From: Halorussus caseinilyticus
GTDB lineage: Archaea > Halobacteriota > Halobacteria > Halobacteriales > Haladaptataceae
DNA: 64,000 nucleotides
Direction: 5' to 3'
NCBI RefSeq assembly: GCF_029338395.1
Contig: NZ_CP119809.1
Coordinates: forward strand, 372,001 to 436,000
In this document: piece by piece, positions 63,070 to 64,000 of the stretch
How the letters are laid out: each line of letters opens with the position of its first letter
How positions within the stretch are numbered: position 1 is the first letter of the stretch
The notes under the pieces: model-generated
The model's input: the letters and a program-made list of their open reading frames with translations, nothing else
What the model was told of the DNA's origin: nothing
Database searches by the model: none
Translations under genes and position numbers: made by a program

Positions 63070-64000
63070 GTGAAAGTCCGGACGAAGTTCGCGGTGCTGA
63101 TGGTGGTCGTGACCCTCGTGCTGAGCGGCGTGGTCTACGGCCAGTTAGAACTGGCCAAGAGCCGGTCGGTCTCCCAGATTCAGGAGAACGTAGACCAGAC
63201 CGCTGGCCAGACCGCCGAGCAAATCGACGCCCAGATACGTCAAGAGAAGAACTACGTCGGATTCTACGCGTCTCGTCCGGCGGCGAGCAACTTCAGTCGG
63301 TCCGGCCAGTTCTTAGAGCAGTTTCTCACCAATCCCCACGTCTTCGCCGGGCAGGTCGTCGCGGCCAACGGCACCGTGGTCGGCTTTCGCGGCGACGTGA
63401 CCGACGAGATTCGCCGCGAGACCGTCGGTGAGGACTTGGGGAACCGAACCTACGTCCGCCGCCCCGCCCGAGCTGGCGAGATACACGTCACCGACCCCGA
63501 GCGTGCGAACGGGACCGACCAGTACATCGTCGTCATCAGCGCGCCTATCTTCGAGGATGGGGAGATAGTCGGCGTGCTGGCGGCGGCGCTCCCGGTCAAC
63601 GAGTTCACCGTTCTCACGATGGTCAAACCCTTGGAGACCGACGTTCGAACGGTCTCGGTCTGGACCGACGACAGGGTTCTCCACGCCCCGCAGTCCGCGC
63701 TGACGGACCCGGTGTCTAGTACCGCCACCGTCGATTCGACCGGGTGGACGGTGCGGGTCAGTCGGGACCGGTCGGCGCTCGCCGCGCGCCTGCGGGAGAT
63801 GGCGCTCCTACAGGCCGCGAGTCTGGCGCTGGTGTTGTCGTTGGTCGTCGGACTCGCCGTCTGGGAGTACAACGTCAACATCCGGCAGGCACAGAAGCTG
63901 TTGGACGGGTTCGGCGCGCTCCGGGAGGGCGACTACGACCACGAACCGGACCTCTCGTCGGGCGAGGAGTGGCACCAACTCCGCGACGGGTTCGCGGACC
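63070..64000 (+). CDS. membrane sensor with Cache domain, 5' part
   Basis: Translation from the GTG at 63070 (MKVRTKFAVLMVVVTLVLSG) runs off the window. A first membrane helix (about 5-25) is followed by an extracellular Cache-type sensor (about 30-245, with QYIVVISAPIFEDGEIVGVLAAALP), a second helix (LLQAASLALVLSLVVGLAVW) and the start of a HAMP-like segment (EYNVNIRQAQKLLDGFGALR). The missing C-terminus would show whether it is a histidine kinase or a transducer; a kinase is more likely. An ATG in the same frame lies downstream at 63100. Confidence 0.75.
   Translation, partial: MKVRTKFAVLMVVVTLVLSGVVYGQLELAKSRSVSQIQENVDQTAGQTAEQIDAQIRQEKNYVGFYASRPAASNFSRSGQFLEQFLTNPHVFAGQVVAANGTVVGFRGDVTDEIRRETVGEDLGNRTYVRRPARAGEIHVTDPERANGTDQYIVVISAPIFEDGEIVGVLAAALPVNEFTVLTMVKPLETDVRTVSVWTDDRVLHAPQSALTDPVSSTATVDSTGWTVRVSRDRSALAARLREMALLQAASLALVLSLVVGLAVWEYNVNIRQAQKLLDGFGALREGDYDHEPDLSSGEEWHQLRDGFAD

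Overview
The window reads as a chromosomal segment of a halophilic archaeon (class Halobacteria). The DNA is GC-rich, the proteins are strongly acidic, and many starts are leaderless behind a TATA-like box. The gene content is also haloarchaeal: bacterio-opsin-activator type HTH proteins, HalOD1, a Tat signal with a PGF-type C-terminal anchor, geranylgeranylglyceryl phosphate synthase, prefoldin beta, KEOPS Pcc1, L37Ae/RpoP, and a GatB plus AspS pair. The genus cannot be fixed from the sequence alone; it looks Halorussus- or Haladaptatus-like.

Layout. 0-10 kb: the end of a LeuA-family synthase, a TspO-like protein, small regulators, a tRNA-Ser, a MoxR ATPase, a lipid kinase, an FAD oxidase, and the conserved rpl37ae-rpoP-pcc1-pfdB-DUF3194 block. 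10-14.4 kb: one giant secreted protein with 23-residue Q/N repeats followed by calcium-binding thrombospondin type 3 repeats. 14.4-34 kb: mostly housekeeping (truD, pth2, dcd, a ThiN regulator, an endonuclease/phosphatase, a chemoreceptor, an RND exporter operon, thi4), broken by dispersed repeats and a low-GC gene pair. 34-46 kb: a repeat-rich junction, a cold-shock gene with no visible start codon, a second low-GC pair, the archaeal CoA block (pantoate kinase, SIMPL protein, phosphopantothenate synthetase), aspS, an ABC/TetR operon, GGGP synthase, a VapBC module, a third low-GC pair and a decayed integrase abutting topA. 58-64 kb: MATE and YeiH transporters, gatB, and the start of a membrane sensor.

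The most interesting region is 48.7-58.5 kb, which I read as a streptolysin-S-like azol(in)e peptide (TOMM/LAP) gene cluster. Two tandem 39- and 40-residue precursors share an acidic leader and a core with a run of five cysteines. They sit beside a CPBP membrane protease, a YcaO cyclodehydratase with a proline-rich C-terminus, a ThiF/E1-like partner with an N-terminal leader-binding region, and a SagB-like dehydrogenase. Two paralogous ABC exporters flank the block, one on each side, and the right-hand one is translationally coupled to an alpha/beta-hydrolase. The likely flow is: precursor made, leader bound by the E1-like protein, Cys/Ser/Thr cyclised by YcaO, azolines oxidised by SagB, leader removed (perhaps by the CPBP protease), product exported.

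A second theme is intergenic structure. Four copies of a dispersed element have fixed ends, terminal inverted repeats and a variable interior. Two copies of another dispersed element and a perfect 27-bp tandem array are also present. The evidence fields say what is seen, what is family knowledge and what is inference; no database search was possible.
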